Assembly: GCF_000004195.4 (NCBI RefSeq)
Contig: NC_030679.2
Span: 35,515,712 to 35,579,711, forward strand
Source: Xenopus tropicalis
Lineage: Eukaryota; Chordata; Amphibia; Anura; Pipidae
Direction of reading: 5' to 3'
DNA length: 64,000 nt
Positions within the stretch are counted from its first letter, which is position 1, and every line of letters begins with the position of its first letter. The notes beneath the pieces are model-generated. The model saw only the letters and a list, made by a program, of their open reading frames with translations, made no database searches and had not been told where the DNA came from. This document shows positions 54,410 through 64,000 of this stretch, one piece after another. Both the position numbers and the translations under genes were made by a program.

Positions 54410-55500
54410 TTTCTGCAATAGTTTGCCTTTAATCCATATCAGAGGCAAAACAATCCAACTGGGTTTATTTCTCGAAAAGAAATTGTGACATTTAAACGGC
54501 CATTCATTTCCATGAATGCTCTTTATTTTTCCAAAATAGGAAGTGCTCCAGTGGCCATTTTAGGAGCATTGGCGCTCATTCTTGGAAAACAATAATGTGA
54601 TTAACTTCCACTTGAAAGTGTGTGAAATAGAAAACAAGGGCAGGGTTAACTTCCCCTTAAAAATGTGTCAAGGACAGGCTGTTACTAATTATTCTATTTC
54701 TCTACTATCCTAAGCCTCCATCGGACTCAATGGTTCTTGGCAGCTTAAGCCTGGTGTTTTTTGTTTTTTTTTAAAGTTCTTAAATTTTTTGAGAAAACAC
54801 CCGAATTATGTACATATATAGTAAATGGACCCCTTAACAGAATACTGTCATGGGAAAACATGTTTTTTTGAAAACACATCAGTTAATGGAACTTCTCCGG
54901 CAGAATTTTGCATTGAATTGCAATTAACAAAAACACCAACAAATTTTTTTATATTTAATTTTTTAACCATATTCTTAATTTCCCAGGGTGCCACAGCCAT
55001 GTGACCTGTGCTCTGATAAACGTCAGTCACACTTTACTGCTGAGCTGCAAATTGGAGTGATACCACCCCCCTCCCAGCAGACAAACAGCGATACAGTGGG
55101 AAGGTAGCAAGATAGCAGCTCCCAGTAGGTATCAGAATAGCACTCAATAGCAAGAAAGCCAAGTCTGGCTTGGGACTCCTCAAGTAGGAGAAACAATAGG
55201 TTACCTGAAAGCAGTTCTAATGTGCAGCACAGGCTCTTTCTGAAAGCTCAGACTCGGGCACAATGCACTGAGATGGCACCTACACACCAATATTACAATT
55301 AAAAAATACATTTGTTGGTTCAAGAATAACATTTTAAATGGTAGAGTGAATTATTTGCTATGTAAACAGTGTAATTTAGAAATAAAAAGTATAACATAAA
55401 AATCATGACAGTATCCCTTTAAGATATGGTGATCCATAGAAAGGCCCCTTATTGGTAAAACCCCGGGCCCAAGTGTTCTGGATAACAGGTCCCATACCTG
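54410..55500. mobile_element. Nested MITE remnants around a T2/Kolobok-like element
   Basis: 54425-54470 resembles the interior of the CAGGTATGGG MITE (gaggcaaaacaatcc, gggtttatt), and 55419-55500 is its right end (aagatatgg..tcccatacctg). Between them lies unassigned DNA and a TTAA-flanked element at 54838-55418. Confidence 0.6.
54838..55418. mobile_element. T2/Kolobok-like MITE
   Basis: TTAA at 54834-54837 and 55419-55422; ends CAGAATACTGTCATGGGAAAA and AAAATCATGACAGTATCCCT are complementary over ACTGTCATG. The right TTAA coincides with the TTAA found in the interior of the CAGGTATGGG MITE (agacttaagatatgg), so insertion into that site is likely. Confidence 0.75.
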
Positions 55501-56220
55501 TACCAGTATTAATCAGCCTATTCCCAGCTCTATAGGAGCACCCTTTAAACTAAAAGTTTATATTTAGCTGTCACTAAAATTCAAACCATATTTCAGTAAC
55601 TGTTGCTTAAACAAAGATCACTTAAATCTAAGGATTCCCTTTAAACTATGAAGTGTTGAAGTGAAACCCTTTCTGAAACACTTTCTTTAGCAAAATGTCC
55701 TCTATATATCCGGAAAAAGCAAACCAGAATAATATGCTGCCTTTTGATTTTGTTTGACTGAACGGCAATTGTGTAGCTGTTCATTTGCTCGCGAAACTTT
55801 CCGTTACATGTGCAATTTTTTTGACATCACCCAAATTAATGGTATTTTATTATATCTATTCAGTGACACTAATTACTGAAATCTGTATTTTCATAGCAAA
55901 AGTATGGTAGATTGTTAACCTTGCAGGTGTCTCATTTAGATAAAAACCAGCCAAGCAGAAATTTCTAATTGTATTATTGCAATGGCACTGTAAATTCCCA
56001 TTCAGCTATTAAAAGGGGCACCAAAGAGTCAGACATATTTTTAATGTATGAAATTAGATCATGTGGTTTTTATCCACTAGATTTAAAAGCTGTTTGTAGC
56101 AATGTCTAAGTCATTTATTGTGTGTTTGATCTGCAAGTGGCAACAGATCTGCCAATGAAAATGCATATCATGGGCAGTAGGGGAAATCCCTTCCCCCCAA
56201 GCATTTATACTCATGGCACA
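55501..56220. other. Intergenic DNA, nothing recognised
   Basis: AT-rich; no coding or repeat signal up to the Tc1 element. Confidence 0.4.
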
Positions 56221-56222
56221 TA

Positions 56223-57828
56223 CAGTGGCTTGCAAAAGTATTCGGCCCCCTTGAACTTTTCCACATTTTGTCACATTACAGCCACAAACATGAATCAATT
56301 TTATTGGAATTCCATGTGAAAGACCAATACAAAGTGGTGTACACGTGAGAAGTGGAACGAAAATCATACATGATTCAAAACATTTTTTACAAATAAATAA
56401 CTGCAAAGTGGGGTGTGCGTAATTATTCAGCCCCCTGAGTCAATACTTTGTAGAACCACCTTTTGCTGCAATTACAGCTGCCAGTCTTTTAGGGTATGTC
56501 TCTACCAGCTTTGCACATCTACAGACTGAAATCCTTGCCCATTCTTCTTTGCAAAACAGCTCCAGCTCAGTCAGATTAGATGGACAGCGTTTGTGAACAG
56601 CAGTTTTCAGATCTTGCCACAGATTCTCCATTGGATTTAGATCTGGACTTTGACTGGGCCATTCTAACACATGGATATGTTTTGTTTTAAACCATTCCAT
56701 TGTTACCCTGGCTTTATGTTTAGGGTCGTTGTCCTGCCGGAAGGTGAACCTCCGCCCCAGTCTCAAGTCTTTTGCAGACTCCAAGAGGTTTTCTTCCAAG
56801 ATTGCCCTGTATTTGGCTCCATCCATCTTCCCATCAACTCTGACCAGCTTCCCTGTCCCTGCTGAAGAGAAGCCCCCCCAGAGCATGATGCTGCCACCAC
56901 CATATTTGACAGTGGGGATGGTGTGTTCAGAGTGATGTGCAGTGTTAGTTTTCCGCCACACATAGCGTTTTGCATTTTGGCCAAAAAGTTCCATTTTGGT
57001 CTCATCTGACCAGAGCACCTTCTTCCACATGTTTGCTGTGTCCCCCACATGGCTTGTGGCAAACTGCAAACGGGACTTCTTATGGTTTTCTGTTAACAAT
57101 GGCTTTCTTCTTGCCACTCTTCCATAAAGGCCAACTTTGTGCAGTGCACGACTAATAGTTGTCCTATGGACAGATTCCCCCACCTGAGCTGTAGATCTCT
57201 GCAGCTCGTCCAGAGTCACCATGGGCCTCTTGGCTGCATTTCTGATCAGCGCTCTCCTTGTTCGGCCTGTGAGTTTAGGTGGACAGCCTTTTCTTGGTAG
57301 GTTTACAGTTGTGCCATACTCCTTCCATTTCTGAATGATCACTTGAACAGTGCTCCGTGGGATGTTCAAGACTTTGGGAATCTTTTTGTAGCCTAAGCCT
57401 GCTTTAAATTTCTCAATAACTTTATCCCTGACCTGTCTGGTGTGTTCTTTGGACTTCATGGTGTTGTTGCTCCCAATATTCTCTTAGACAACCTCTGAGG
57501 CTGTCACAGAGCAGCTGTATTTGTACTGACATTAGATTACACACAGTTGCACTCTATTTAGTCATTAGCACTCATCAGGCAATGTCTATGGGCAACTGAC
57601 TGCACTCAGACCAAAGGGGGCTGAATAATTACGCACACCCCACTTTGCAGTTATTTATTTGTAAAAAATGTTTGGAATCATGTATGATTTTCCTTCCACT
57701 TCTCACGTGTACACCACTTTGTATTGGTCTTTCACGTGGAATTCCAATAAAATTGATTCATGTTTGTGGCTGTAATGTAACAAAATGTGGAAAAGTTCAA
57801 GGGGGCAGAATACTTTTGCAAGCCACTG
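56223..57828 (-). mobile_element. Complete Tc1-type transposon (IR/DR group)
   Basis: A 1606-bp element flanked by TA on both sides. The terminal inverted repeats (56223-56436 and 57615-57828, about 214 bp) start CAGTGGCTTGCAAAAGTATT and differ at roughly five positions by eye. Each repeat has an outer (tattcggcccccttga) and an inner (ttattcagccccct) direct repeat, the IR/DR arrangement of Sleeping Beauty-like elements. One uninterrupted transposase gene lies between. Near-identical ends plus an open gene mean recent movement. Confidence 0.95.
56440..57459 (-). CDS. Tc1/mariner transposase, apparently intact DD34E
   Basis: A 339-residue transposase of the usual Tc1 length. Residues 1-110 form the paired-like DNA-binding region with two helix-turn-helix units, joined by a GRPP-like CPPKLTGRTRR linker near residues 59-69. 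The catalytic triad is D152 (WSDETK), D243 (RQDNDPKH) and E278 (NPMENLW), with 34 residues between the last two, i.e. DD34E. A glycine-rich box (KYGGGSIMLWGGF) lies at residues 185-197. The enzyme excises and reinserts the element at TA dinucleotides in the nucleus. The start ATG at 57459 gives MKSKEHTRQVRDK, matching the family N-terminus. No stop or frameshift is seen; whether it is active cannot be judged from sequence alone. Confidence 0.95.
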   Translation of the reverse strand: MKSKEHTRQVRDKVIEKFKAGLGYKKIPKVLNIPRSTVQVIIQKWKEYGTTVNLPRKGCPPKLTGRTRRALIRNAAKRPMVTLDELQRSTAQVGESVHRTTISRALHKVGLYGRVARRKPLLTENHKKSRLQFATSHVGDTANMWKKVLWSDETKMELFGQNAKRYVWRKTNTAHHSEHTIPTVKYGGGSIMLWGGFSSAGTGKLVRVDGKMDGAKYRAILEENLLESAKDLRLGRRFTFRQDNDPKHKARVTMEWFKTKHIHVLEWPSQSPDLNPMENLWQDLKTAVHKRCPSNLTELELFCKEEWARISVCRCAKLVETYPKRLAAVIAAKGGSTKY

Positions 57829-57847
57829 TATATCATGTAGCTATTGG

Positions 57848-58480
57848 TGTTGACCAAGGATATATTTATGTAAATATGTATATTTATTCTTATATACACA
57901 TATACATGAATATTCCTGGTTATAAAGGTTCTTTAATAAAAGAGATAGTTCAATCAAAAATATACATTTATTAACAAGCTATTGACACATATATACAGAA
58001 GTTACAAATATACAAAATACAAAACAATACTAAATCTAAATACAGTATATAACTGCTATTTAGAAAGATAATTATAAAGGTGGATTTGTTACATAGAATC
58101 CCACTGCCTCCCTTATACTCATCCTTCCATTGAGTCAGGCATCTGTGTCCTCACTCCAGGAACTCCAGGAACACACTACTAAAACTTAACCCATGCTATT
58201 AACCTAGAGATTGGTCATAGTTGATGTGGCAAGTTCTGATTGGTCAATGACCATTAAGTTAACTTTAGGGAGTTGGCCATAGATTCCTGAGGCAGGTTGG
58301 ACAAATGGAAGTTGGGAATTGCAGTTGGAGACAAAGGGAATTGAATTTCCAACCACACTTGGTCAAAGGGGAGGAGACTTAGCAACTGTGTGCTAGATAG
58401 GATGTGTTTGAAGCTGGCATCTGTTGTAACCTAATTATATCTAATATGTTAATTACTCAACATCCTTAAATACACAAGTT

Positions 58481-58519
<39 letters not shown>

Positions 58520-58574
58520 CACGCACATTCTATTTAATAGAAATATGACGCAAGCAAGTCTCCCTGGGTTAACA
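57848..58574 (-). repeat. 3' LTR of the gag-only element
   Basis: A 727-bp LTR with plus-strand borders TGTTGACC and GGTTAACA, an imperfect 8-bp inverted repeat with TG...CA. It includes a (TA)n run at 58482-58514. On the minus strand a GTATATAAGAATAAA segment at 57880-57895 near the downstream border combines TATA-like and AATAAA words. Confidence 0.88.
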
Positions 58575-58585
58575 GTCCCCCCCTT
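58575..58585 (-). promoter_or_regulatory. 3' polypurine tract
   Basis: AAGGGGGGGAC on the minus strand directly abuts the 3' LTR (ends at 58574), the position required for plus-strand priming. Confidence 0.85.
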
Positions 58586-58795
58586 GTGGCCATGAGAACT
58601 TGTGCGATTGTCCACACACTTTATAGACTGCTTGTGTCTAAATACATTTCTAAAGCACAGGCCCCATCATGTTACAAAGTTAGACAAACAAATTATTTGT
58701 AGTGATAATTGATTGTACTGTGTTTGTGTGAGGTGAAGCTTGCTATTTGTAGGATTATGACATATAACCGCATAGAGCTATGCACATTCATAACC

Positions 58796-59104
58796 TTATT
58801 CACCAGTTTTTTTAATTTGCACACTTATTGATTTGCTGGTCTCTGGGCCTTGAGTATAAAGACAATATCCATGGGTCAGACTTCCTGCTCTGGATACAAA
58901 GTCTACTGGATCTGCGTCATAGTTGAGAGTACATGTTGCTGGAAAGGATCGGTTGCATCCATCATGGATTTCACTCCAAAAAGATATAAAGTCTCTGATC
59001 ACTTGAGGCCATTCAAACTGCCGTGCATTACCAGGCTTACTTGGTGTTCCTCCTTTGCTACTGTTCTCATCACAGGTTGCAGACATGGTTCCCTTGTAGT
59101 CCAA
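58796..59104 (-). CDS. Small cysteine-containing ORF near the 3' end of the LTR element
   Basis: A 102-codon frame in the 3' part of the element, with four cysteines and several aromatic residues (WPQVIRDFISFWSEIHDGC). It is in the position where accessory or env genes lie, but I recognise no domain, signal peptide or membrane segment. It may be the last piece of a decayed gene or a chance frame. Low confidence. Confidence 0.3.
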   Translation of the reverse strand: MDYKGTMSATCDENSSKGGTPSKPGNARQFEWPQVIRDFISFWSEIHDGCNRSFPATCTLNYDADPVDFVSRAGSLTHGYCLYTQGPETSKSISVQIKKTGE

Positions 59105-60752
59105 TTGTAGAACATGGGGTCCTTCCTGAAGTTTCAGGTAGATATTTAGCTGTCATGCTAATTCAAAACACAAGTCTTTGAAACCAAACATCTTCATTGA
59201 TGTGCAAATTAATTGTCAGCATATGTTTACTTTATTTTGAGGCTGTGCAATGACACCCATTTGGTTGATATGTCAAAATGCTATATATGGAAAAAGGATG
59301 GAAATGCCACCACTCTTCACATTCACCTCACTCCCATAGTAGGAGTAAACACAGAACAAAATGACCCAGTACAATAACTTTGCTTATACTTGCTCTTTAG
59401 CTAACTGCAAACATTAACTATTTACTGCACCTTGTGGCAAAGGTATGTTAATTAAGTATGAAACATAGAATTACACAAAGCAAAATGTAAACCAGTTAAA
59501 CACTTCTCAAAATCTGAAAGAGATGGTTTTCAACAGAAAAGATCAACATGACTTAATATTATCCATGTAGAGGCAGTTATTTGCAGTCTTTCTAATTGTT
59601 ATTGTTCTCCATGTAAATTTTGAGTTAGAATAGGTCTGGTTCAGTAAACATTAAAGTTATGTAGTTTCCATACCAAAACAAAGACTGGATTTTGTTAAAT
59701 TACTATAAATAGGAAGTTACATGACAGACACAAAACATATACTACAGTCAAAATTACAGATTAAAATAGAACATATAAAATAGACAAAAATGTGTGAGTG
59801 TATCCTAATGATGAAAATCGTTCATTAGCAAAAATTGTCAAAGCTGCATTAGTTCCCAAGAACACTCCTAAATCATTAAACTTGTTTGGCTGAAAATCAG
59901 ACTTAAATGTCCATATACTCCACAAATGTGTACGGGTATTTCAGCTTGAGAAATCAACAGCTCCAAGAGTGAATGCTAAATATGTTCTTATGATATTAAT
60001 TTAGCCTAAAGTTTCAACTGTGAAATTTTTAAATTTCCTAGTAAATAAGAAGGCACACACATCCATCACTGGAACATGTCTAGGCAATATCTGTTGTGTT
60101 GTGCCATTTATGTCCTTAAAGAAATCAGAAGTATACCTGTAAAAAGGATTTAGTCACTCAGGCATATAAAACAAAATAAACACAACAATAATAATAAAAG
60201 AATACTTTGACGATTGTCACTTGTGCACAAATGTACAGATATAAATGTGTTTGCAAACCAATTTTTTTTTTTTTATAGTGAGCTCACTTATACCACGTGG
60301 ATTTTTCTTTAGAATATAATACTAAAACACAAACATAACAAAACTTGTTATTGATGGCCATCACATGTTAGTGCATGCACATTTTCAGAGAATGGTGTTA
60401 GAAAACCAACAAAAGAAAATTGGATTGCATGTTAGACAACATTAGTTTGAATGGTAAATTTAGTTAGGTAATTAAAATAAGAGAATTGGTGAGGTTTTCA
60501 TCCACAGCAGAGGCTGTAAACATGTCATCTTAAGATGTGGCTGGATGTTTGACTTTCCTAAATAAAAGAAAGGAACAAAGAAAACCTAACAAGGAATCAA
60601 AACAAATAAAATTACTAATTATAGTATGGAAATAGTTCACATGTTCATTGAGTTTCTGTTGGTATGTACAGTAGTTTGCTCATTCCAAGACAAACTGTTC
60701 CATTTTATTGTGTATACACAAGAGTGCCCATTTCTAATCAAGGTGTTATATT

Positions 60753-60763
60753 CTCCCCCCCTT
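60753..60763 (-). promoter_or_regulatory. Second polypurine tract, internal
   Basis: The minus strand reads AAGGGGGGGAG, nearly the same as the 3' polypurine tract AAGGGGGGGAC at 58575-58585. An internal copy about 2.2 kb upstream of the 3' LTR could prime a second plus-strand start, as central polypurine tracts do in some retroviruses. Confidence 0.55.
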
Positions 60764-61937
60764 GGGCACCTCGATCACAATAGAGATACAAAATAACAGA
60801 AATTTATTAAGAACACATATCAGAATCAGGTATAAACTGTAAAACATTAATCATACTTCCTTACTAGTAACATAGGGTAAAAATATAACAAAGATATATT
60901 TAAGACATAAACACACACAAACATCAGACAGTACTTACAGGTACCAAAGTATAGCTACCTTAATATCGCATTGGGATCCCAGAGTAGCTCTGTCTTTTTC
61001 TTCTTCCTCTAACTGAGCCCTACCTGGCCTGATATACCCTCTATTCCCATATGCTGATACTAGGCTCACTTCCATCGGTTGTTTAAATCATATTTTCTCA
61101 TAAAGATTGGTTTTCATTATTTGATTGGTTGGTTTGAATAGTTCGTTAATATTCATGAGTCTGGAGGGGAATGTCGGCGTCGGCCTATGTTTTACTGTTT
61201 CTATATATAAACAATAGGAGCCATTCCCATATTAGAAATGCGTGATGACCACTGGAGCCATTCCCACATTAGAATGTTTGATACCAACTGGAGTCCAATG
61301 TCTATGTATATACTATCTTGTCACTCATTTTTTTTTAGAATAGCCCACTCTTTTGTTACCTTATTTGGTTTTATGGCTAACATCCTCCTCAGCTGTGGTG
61401 ACTGTAATTATGCTGTGTTCCTGACTTGATTTTTCCTATACACAAGATTCCTATACATTTATACAAACTCTCACATACACACATGTACACACATAATTCT
61501 AACTATTAATATCTATACATATGTAGTTTATGGAGATTTCACATAAGTAGTCCTGTTGGTTAACAGTAATTCAAAATGTCACAATGAACAGAAATCTTCA
61601 AAAAGTACTGCAAGCATTTGGGTGGGGCAGGTAATGCTAAGTTTGTTTGCAGTGGTCTCCCGTCTCTGCATTTATTATCTTTTCCTCTTACAAAAGAACA
61701 AAGGAATGGCTTTGAAGGGTTATTTATCTTTACCCCTTCATGCTAATTTGTGAGGATCTTTGAAGAAATTGTGCATTACCCTTTGGAAAACAAAAGGTTG
61801 TTCATTTGTCACACAATAGGAGGGAGAAAAAAATAAATAAATATTGGAATAATAGAGAAAAAATAAAATATATGTATATGATTTTCAGAATTTTGGGAAA
61901 GAGGAAATTCTTTAGAGATTTTCAAAGGAAAACAAAT

Positions 61938-63332
61938 TTATGCACCCAAAGGGTTAACAGTACCTGAATTAAAAGTACACCAATTTTCACAGTCACTAAT
62001 TGTTGGAAAGTTTCCATAGTGGTTCATACTTTCCATGTTTTCCAAAGTACCTAGCACACAACCATTATCTTTAACTTCTGTAAGTTGTGCATTATGGTCT
62101 TGGCAAAACAGGCTACTTAAATCATATGTATCTGACTCATCTAGTACATCAGAAGTATGTCTTTCTGTATCATGATTTTGTGTCCCGTATTTACTATGTT
62201 TCTGCTTTTTAAATACATCAGAATAACCAGAGACTATGGCTATTTTACAGTTTTCCCCAGTGTGCTCAGTTTGAGTAGATTTGATTACTTTTAAAGGAAC
62301 ATTAGAAAGATGCAAACATCTTTCTTGTAAATCATTTAATTCTTTTTTACATTTTACCATTTCTGCATGGCATGTATTATATTTACCAATTGCATCTATA
62401 TGGGACAATTGTAGTGCACTGGTGGTCTGTTGCAAAGCAATATTTTGAGCCTGTAAAGAACTTATTCCATTTCTGAGAGAATTAATTTTGGTTTGTAATT
62501 CAATTTCTCTCAGAACGTGTTTCCTGTGTTCTGTCTTTAGGGCATTATCTAGGGTGTGTACTTTAAAAGCCAGTGTTTGGTATGTATAACACTGAGATTC
62601 TGTTTGCATATTCCTGTTAGGGGCATGTCTTTGGGCACTGTTTATGTTTGTTACCTTACTTTGGATATTGTCATTGTAATGACTACTTTCTTTGTTTATA
62701 ACAGAGATACAAGGGTTTACATGGAAGGAATTTCCAGTTGCACCTAGTTTATTTATACCTCCATTTCTTGATCTTAAAGGCTTACGTTTCTGTAAAACAT
62801 TGAAACACCGCTGCATTAATACAATAATCTCATCATAAGCATGTGTTTGGGGGTCTATTAGAAATCCACATTTTGCCTTAATTTTTGGATGAGCATTGCA
62901 AATTAACAAATTCTTGTATTCAGAGTCATCTCTGTTTCCAGTTCTGCCTTTACCAATGTGGTAAGTTGCCCATAACCTGTTAGCAAAAACCAATGGATTC
63001 TCATTTTGTCTCTGCTTTGTTTTGTATGCAGCCATAAAGCCTATATCAAATGGATGCAATATTTTAAGTAATTCATCCACTTTTTCATCATAATTTCCTT
63101 TGCCTTCTTTAATACTGTCTGATAAGCACTGCCATGTGGACATTTCTACTGTCAAAAGTAAAACTTTCACCTGGTCAGTGGGGTTTGTAATGCCAAACAA
63201 TTTGCATCTCTGCAGGACAGTAACTGCATGGAAAGTAATATGTACTTCAGGCTTTAATTTACCAATATCATTTGCTACAAGTAACAAAGTCTTCAAAGAC
63301 TGTTTATCCTCACTGCAATACAAATCATCCAT
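61938..63332 (-). CDS. Gag-like structural protein of an LTR retroelement
   Basis: An intact 464-residue frame directly downstream of the leader, where gag sits in LTR elements. The N-terminal 190 residues look like a helical capsid region. Residues 107-120 match the retroviral major homology region in spacing: Q107, E111, F116, R119, L120. A long coiled coil spans about residues 252-343 (heptads with KINSLRNGISSLQAQNIAL). No CCHC zinc knuckle is visible. The protein ends in an acidic region and a TAA stop. It would assemble particles that package the element's RNA. There is no protease or RT reading frame after it. An alternative is a domesticated gag, but the surrounding LTRs make an element the simpler reading. 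Confidence 0.85.
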   Translation of the reverse strand: MDDLYCSEDKQSLKTLLLVANDIGKLKPEVHITFHAVTVLQRCKLFGITNPTDQVKVLLLTVEMSTWQCLSDSIKEGKGNYDEKVDELLKILHPFDIGFMAAYKTKQRQNENPLVFANRLWATYHIGKGRTGNRDDSEYKNLLICNAHPKIKAKCGFLIDPQTHAYDEIIVLMQRCFNVLQKRKPLRSRNGGINKLGATGNSFHVNPCISVINKESSHYNDNIQSKVTNINSAQRHAPNRNMQTESQCYTYQTLAFKVHTLDNALKTEHRKHVLREIELQTKINSLRNGISSLQAQNIALQQTTSALQLSHIDAIGKYNTCHAEMVKCKKELNDLQERCLHLSNVPLKVIKSTQTEHTGENCKIAIVSGYSDVFKKQKHSKYGTQNHDTERHTSDVLDESDTYDLSSLFCQDHNAQLTEVKDNGCVLGTLENMESMNHYGNFPTISDCENWCTFNSGTVNPLGA

Positions 63333-63597
63333 GTTCTAATAACTATTCTTTAGCACAGACCCAAGGCAAAATATAGTAAAATTTGAGATTATGGCAAACT
63401 AAGCAGATCATTTTCATTACAAATTGTGCGGCATAAGTACGCAATTTCCAAATAAGCCTTCATTTACTATTGCTGAATGCAAACTTCTACCCACGATTTT
63501 CTATATTTTTAAAGTGGACCTAAAATAGTCACCACTTCTTATAGATTGTGCCTATATTAGTAAATATACATATTTTGATAGAGACTATCTGTTTTAT

Positions 63598-63615
63598 GTC
63601 CCTTCGTGGTCGCCA
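63598..63615 (-). promoter_or_regulatory. Candidate primer-binding site
   Basis: Three bases inside the 5' LTR, the minus strand reads TGGCGACCACGAAGGGAC. TGG at the start complements a tRNA CCA end. From memory it resembles the 3' end of a vertebrate tRNA-Arg at about 15 of 18 positions; this needs a tRNA comparison. Confidence 0.6.
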
Positions 63616-63618
63616 TTC

Positions 63619-64000
63619 TGTTGACCAAGGATATATTTATGTAAATATGTATATTTATTCTTATATACACATATACATGAATATTCCTGGTTATAAAGGT
63701 TCTTTAATAAAAGAGATAGTTCAATCAAAAATATACATTTATTAACAAGCTATTGACACATATATACAGAAGTTACAAATATACAAAATACAAAACAATA
63801 CTAAATCTAAATACAGTATATAACTGCTATTTAGAAAGATAATTATAAAGGTGGATTTGTTACATAGAATCCCACTGCCTCCCTTATACTCATCCTTCCA
63901 TTGAGTCAGGCATCTGTGTCCTCACTCCAGGAACTCCAGGAACACACTACTAAAACTTAACCCATGCTATTAACCTAGAGATTGGTCATAGTTGATGTGG
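63619..64000 (-). repeat. 5' LTR of the gag-only element, incomplete
   Basis: Begins TGTTGACCAAGGATATATTT exactly as the 3' LTR and continues without a visible difference to the window end. About 345 bp of it lie outside. Confidence 0.95.

Larger units (their letters stand above)
58586..61937. other. Non-coding interior of the LTR element
   Basis: 3.3 kb between the gag stop and the 3' polypurine tract, AT-rich, with no pol-like frame in any reading on either strand. Apart from the internal polypurine tract and the 102-codon frame I see nothing in it. Confidence 0.7.
57848..64000 (-). mobile_element. Gag-only LTR retroelement, young, truncated by window end
   Basis: A minus-strand LTR element. 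The 3' LTR is at 57848-58574, the 5' LTR begins at 63619 and runs past the window end. The 382 bases of 5' LTR that are visible look identical to 57848-58229. The interior is about 5.0 kb: primer-binding site (63598-63615), leader, a Gag-like gene (61938-63332), then 3.3 kb with no RT, protease, RNase H or integrase frame, and a polypurine tract (58575-58585). It is therefore non-autonomous, relying on enzymes of another element, or a deletion derivative. It inserted 19 bases from the Tc1 end. Confidence 0.9.

Noticed and set aside
57645..57974. 109-codon plus-strand frame into the LTR
   Set aside because: It translates the Tc1 inverted repeat and the start of the LTR; the same peptide appears at the other Tc1 end.

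Overview
This is nuclear DNA of a vertebrate, most likely a pipid frog (Xenopus). The evidence is sparse coding capacity, GT-AG introns, and a dense mix of elements I associate with Xenopus: L2/CR1-clade and L1/Tx1-type LINEs, a Penelope-like element (PLE), hammerhead-ribozyme repeats, a Tc1 transposon of the IR/DR type, hAT, PIF/Harbinger, Kolobok/T2-like and TA-flanked MITEs, and LTR elements. The species is inferred from repeat type; no database was searched. There are no prokaryotic features, CRISPR arrays, tRNA or rRNA genes that I can see.

Layout. 1-5.8 kb is intergenic with MITEs; one hAT-type MITE (3885-4762) carries a 40-bp satellite. 5.8-9.4 kb holds a 5'-truncated L2/CR1 LINE and a second 3' stub of the same family with an 8-bp target duplication. 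11-15 kb is a minus-strand LINE lying against an older LINE piece and a decayed PLE that is split by a MITE. 16.4-20.7 kb is the one convincing host gene: ten small exons on the minus strand whose GT-AG junctions join in phase into a predicted 355-residue acidic protein that I do not recognise. A duplicated ~500-bp module about 2 kb upstream may hold its alternative promoters or first exons. 21-32 kb is introns of nothing visible and many MITEs, including one built as five successive hairpins. 32-38 kb is mostly AT-rich DNA without recognisable features. 38.5-40.3 kb is a cluster of repeat units carrying three complete hammerhead ribozymes and one half ribozyme in opposed orientation, including a hairpin with arms of about 250 bp. 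40.5-56 kb is a nested repeat landscape (solo LTR inside a MITE, MITE inside a MITE, a LINE interrupted twice, a T2-like element interrupted twice). 56.2-57.8 kb is a complete Tc1 transposon with an uninterrupted DD34E transposase. From 57.85 kb to the window end is a young LTR retroelement (minus strand) with apparently identical LTRs, an intact Gag-like gene and no pol.

How the pieces work together. Most of the window is self-mobilising or cross-mobilised DNA. The elements with coding capacity that looks intact are the Tc1 transposase and the Gag-like protein; the LINEs and the PLE are dead. The ribozyme repeats belong to the class known to process multimeric RNA of PLEs and retrozymes. The strongest leads are the hammerhead array, the gag-only LTR element with a second polypurine tract, and the unannotated spliced gene with a coding minisatellite.
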